A DNA stretch of 6,278 nucleotides from Acidimicrobiia bacterium (GTDB lineage Bacteria > Actinomycetota > Acidimicrobiia > Spongiisociales > UBA5794): the NCBI GenBank assembly GCA_029934555.1, contig JAOZMA010000138.1, forward strand, positions 1-6,278, given 5' to 3'. This document shows, in pieces, positions 5,528 to 6,278 of the stretch. A program made the translations under genes and the position numbers. The notes under the pieces were generated by a model. The model was not told where the DNA came from. It was given only the letters and a program-made list of their open reading frames with translations, and made no database searches. Within the stretch, counting starts at the first letter, position 1. Every line of letters begins with the position of its first letter.

Positions 5528-6278
5528 GCTACGAACAACTGCAGGAAGCCGCAGCAGCGATCGCCGAGCGTACGGGACGGGAACGCCATCAGGCTGCCGT
5601 CGTTCTCGGATCGGGCCTGAGCGACTACGCCCAGTCCTTCGACGATGCGATCGAGATCCCGTACTCCGAGATCCCCTTCTTCCCCGAGCCACGGGTCGTC
5701 GGCCATGGCGGGAGCCTCTTCTCTGTACCGATCGGCAACGGCGCAGTTCTGCTCTTCGCAGGGCGGGTCCATACGTATGAGGGTTGGGACCTCGACGAGG
5801 TCGTGTTCGGCGTCCGGACGGCCGCCCTTGCCGGGGCATCGTCGATCCTCCTCACCAACGCCGCCGGAGGTCTCGGCGAAGGCCTCGCCCCCGGCGATCT
5901 CGTCGCGATCAGCGACCACCTCAATTACACAGCGAGGAATCCGCTCGTCGGCATGAACGACGACCGGCTCGGCCCGCGGTTCCCCGACATGAGCCAGGTC
6001 TACTCACGGCGTCTTCGCGGACTTCTCGAGCGGGCATTCCAGAGCGCATCGGTTCCGTACAAGGAGGGTGTCTACGCCTGGTTCCTCGGTCCGAGCTACG
6101 AAACGCCGGCCGAGATCGAGATGGTGAAGCGGGCCGGGGGCCACCTCGTTGGGATGTCGACCGTTCCGGAGGCGATCGCCCTCAACCACATGGGTGTCGG
6201 CGTCGCCGGTATCTCCCTCGTGACGAACTACGCGGCAGGGATCACCGACACACCGCTGTCCCACGAAGAAGTAACCGA
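5524..6278 (+). CDS. punA: Purine nucleoside phosphorylase, trimeric type; 3' end beyond the window
   Basis: Splits inosine, guanosine and their deoxy forms with phosphate into the purine base and (deoxy)ribose-1-phosphate. The first 251 residues are present with no stop; the family is about 265-290 long, so only the last helix is missing. The frame shows the phosphate loop VVLGSGLSDY (26-35), GRVHTYEGW (80-88), LLTNAAGGL (109-117), SDHLNYTARNPLVG (130-143), GPSYETPAE (189-197) and VGMSTVPEAIALNH (209-222). Residues matching human PNP by my alignment are His83, Tyr85, Glu193, Met211, Ser212, Asn235 and His247 (in HEEV), so the Glu/Asn pair of 6-oxopurine-specific trimeric enzymes is intact. 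ATG at 5524 overlaps the deoA stop as ATGA, with GAGG (5516-5519) four bases upstream. The symbol could equally be deoD or pnp in other schemes. Confidence 0.95.
   Translation, partial: MSYEQLQEAAAAIAERTGRERHQAAVVLGSGLSDYAQSFDDAIEIPYSEIPFFPEPRVVGHGGSLFSVPIGNGAVLLFAGRVHTYEGWDLDEVVFGVRTAALAGASSILLTNAAGGLGEGLAPGDLVAISDHLNYTARNPLVGMNDDRLGPRFPDMSQVYSRRLRGLLERAFQSASVPYKEGVYAWFLGPSYETPAEIEMVKRAGGHLVGMSTVPEAIALNHMGVGVAGISLVTNYAAGITDTPLSHEEVT

Noticed and set aside
5416..5919. Minus-strand open frames opposite the start of the PNP gene
   Set aside because: The plus-strand frame from 5524 shows all trimeric PNP motifs and overlaps deoA by ATGA; the antisense frames are shadows.

Overview
The window looks like a piece of a GC-rich bacterial chromosome, most likely from the Actinomycetota (perhaps an uncultured lineage). 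The reasons are the ffh-rpsP-KH-rimM order, a ribosomal protein S16 with a long tail, a DNA-repair-like protein with PWWRV in place of the alkyltransferase PCHRV, and heavy use of 4-base gene overlaps. The phylum is an inference. Coding density is almost complete: the only non-coding stretches are a 7-bp tandem repeat at the left edge and a 54-bp divergent promoter region. No tRNA, rRNA, CRISPR or mobile element is visible, and no gene-free stretch exceeds 300 bases.

Left half (minus strand, transcribed right to left): ffh (SRP GTPase, 1280-2620), rpsP (ribosomal protein S16, 810-1277), a small KH-domain RNA-binding protein (562-813) and rimM (16S rRNA processing factor, 51-560). They form a tight translation and secretion operon with junctions of +2, -4 and +1 bases. 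In many bacteria the next gene is trmD. Here rimM runs straight into at least seven copies of GCTGTCC at the window edge, so whatever follows is not visible.

Right half (plus strand, divergent from ffh): upp (uracil phosphoribosyltransferase, 2675-3292), an orphan class I SAM methyltransferase (3289-3927), an alkyltransferase-like protein (3924-4220), deoA (thymidine/pyrimidine phosphorylase, 4217-5527) and a trimeric-type purine nucleoside phosphorylase (5524 to the right edge, 3' end missing). All four junctions are 4-base stop/start overlaps (TTGA, then ATGA three times), so this is a translationally coupled nucleoside-salvage operon. DeoA and PNP cleave nucleosides to bases and (deoxy)ribose-1-phosphate, and Upp recaptures uracil as UMP. 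The methyltransferase and the alkyl-lesion recognition protein sit between these enzymes without an obvious metabolic reason.

Most of the window is conventional housekeeping sequence. The observations most worth checking are the heptamer array next to rimM, the double-tryptophan ATL inside a salvage operon, the symmetric elements in the short divergent promoter, the Glu in the PRPP loop of Upp, and the strongly acidic tail of S16.
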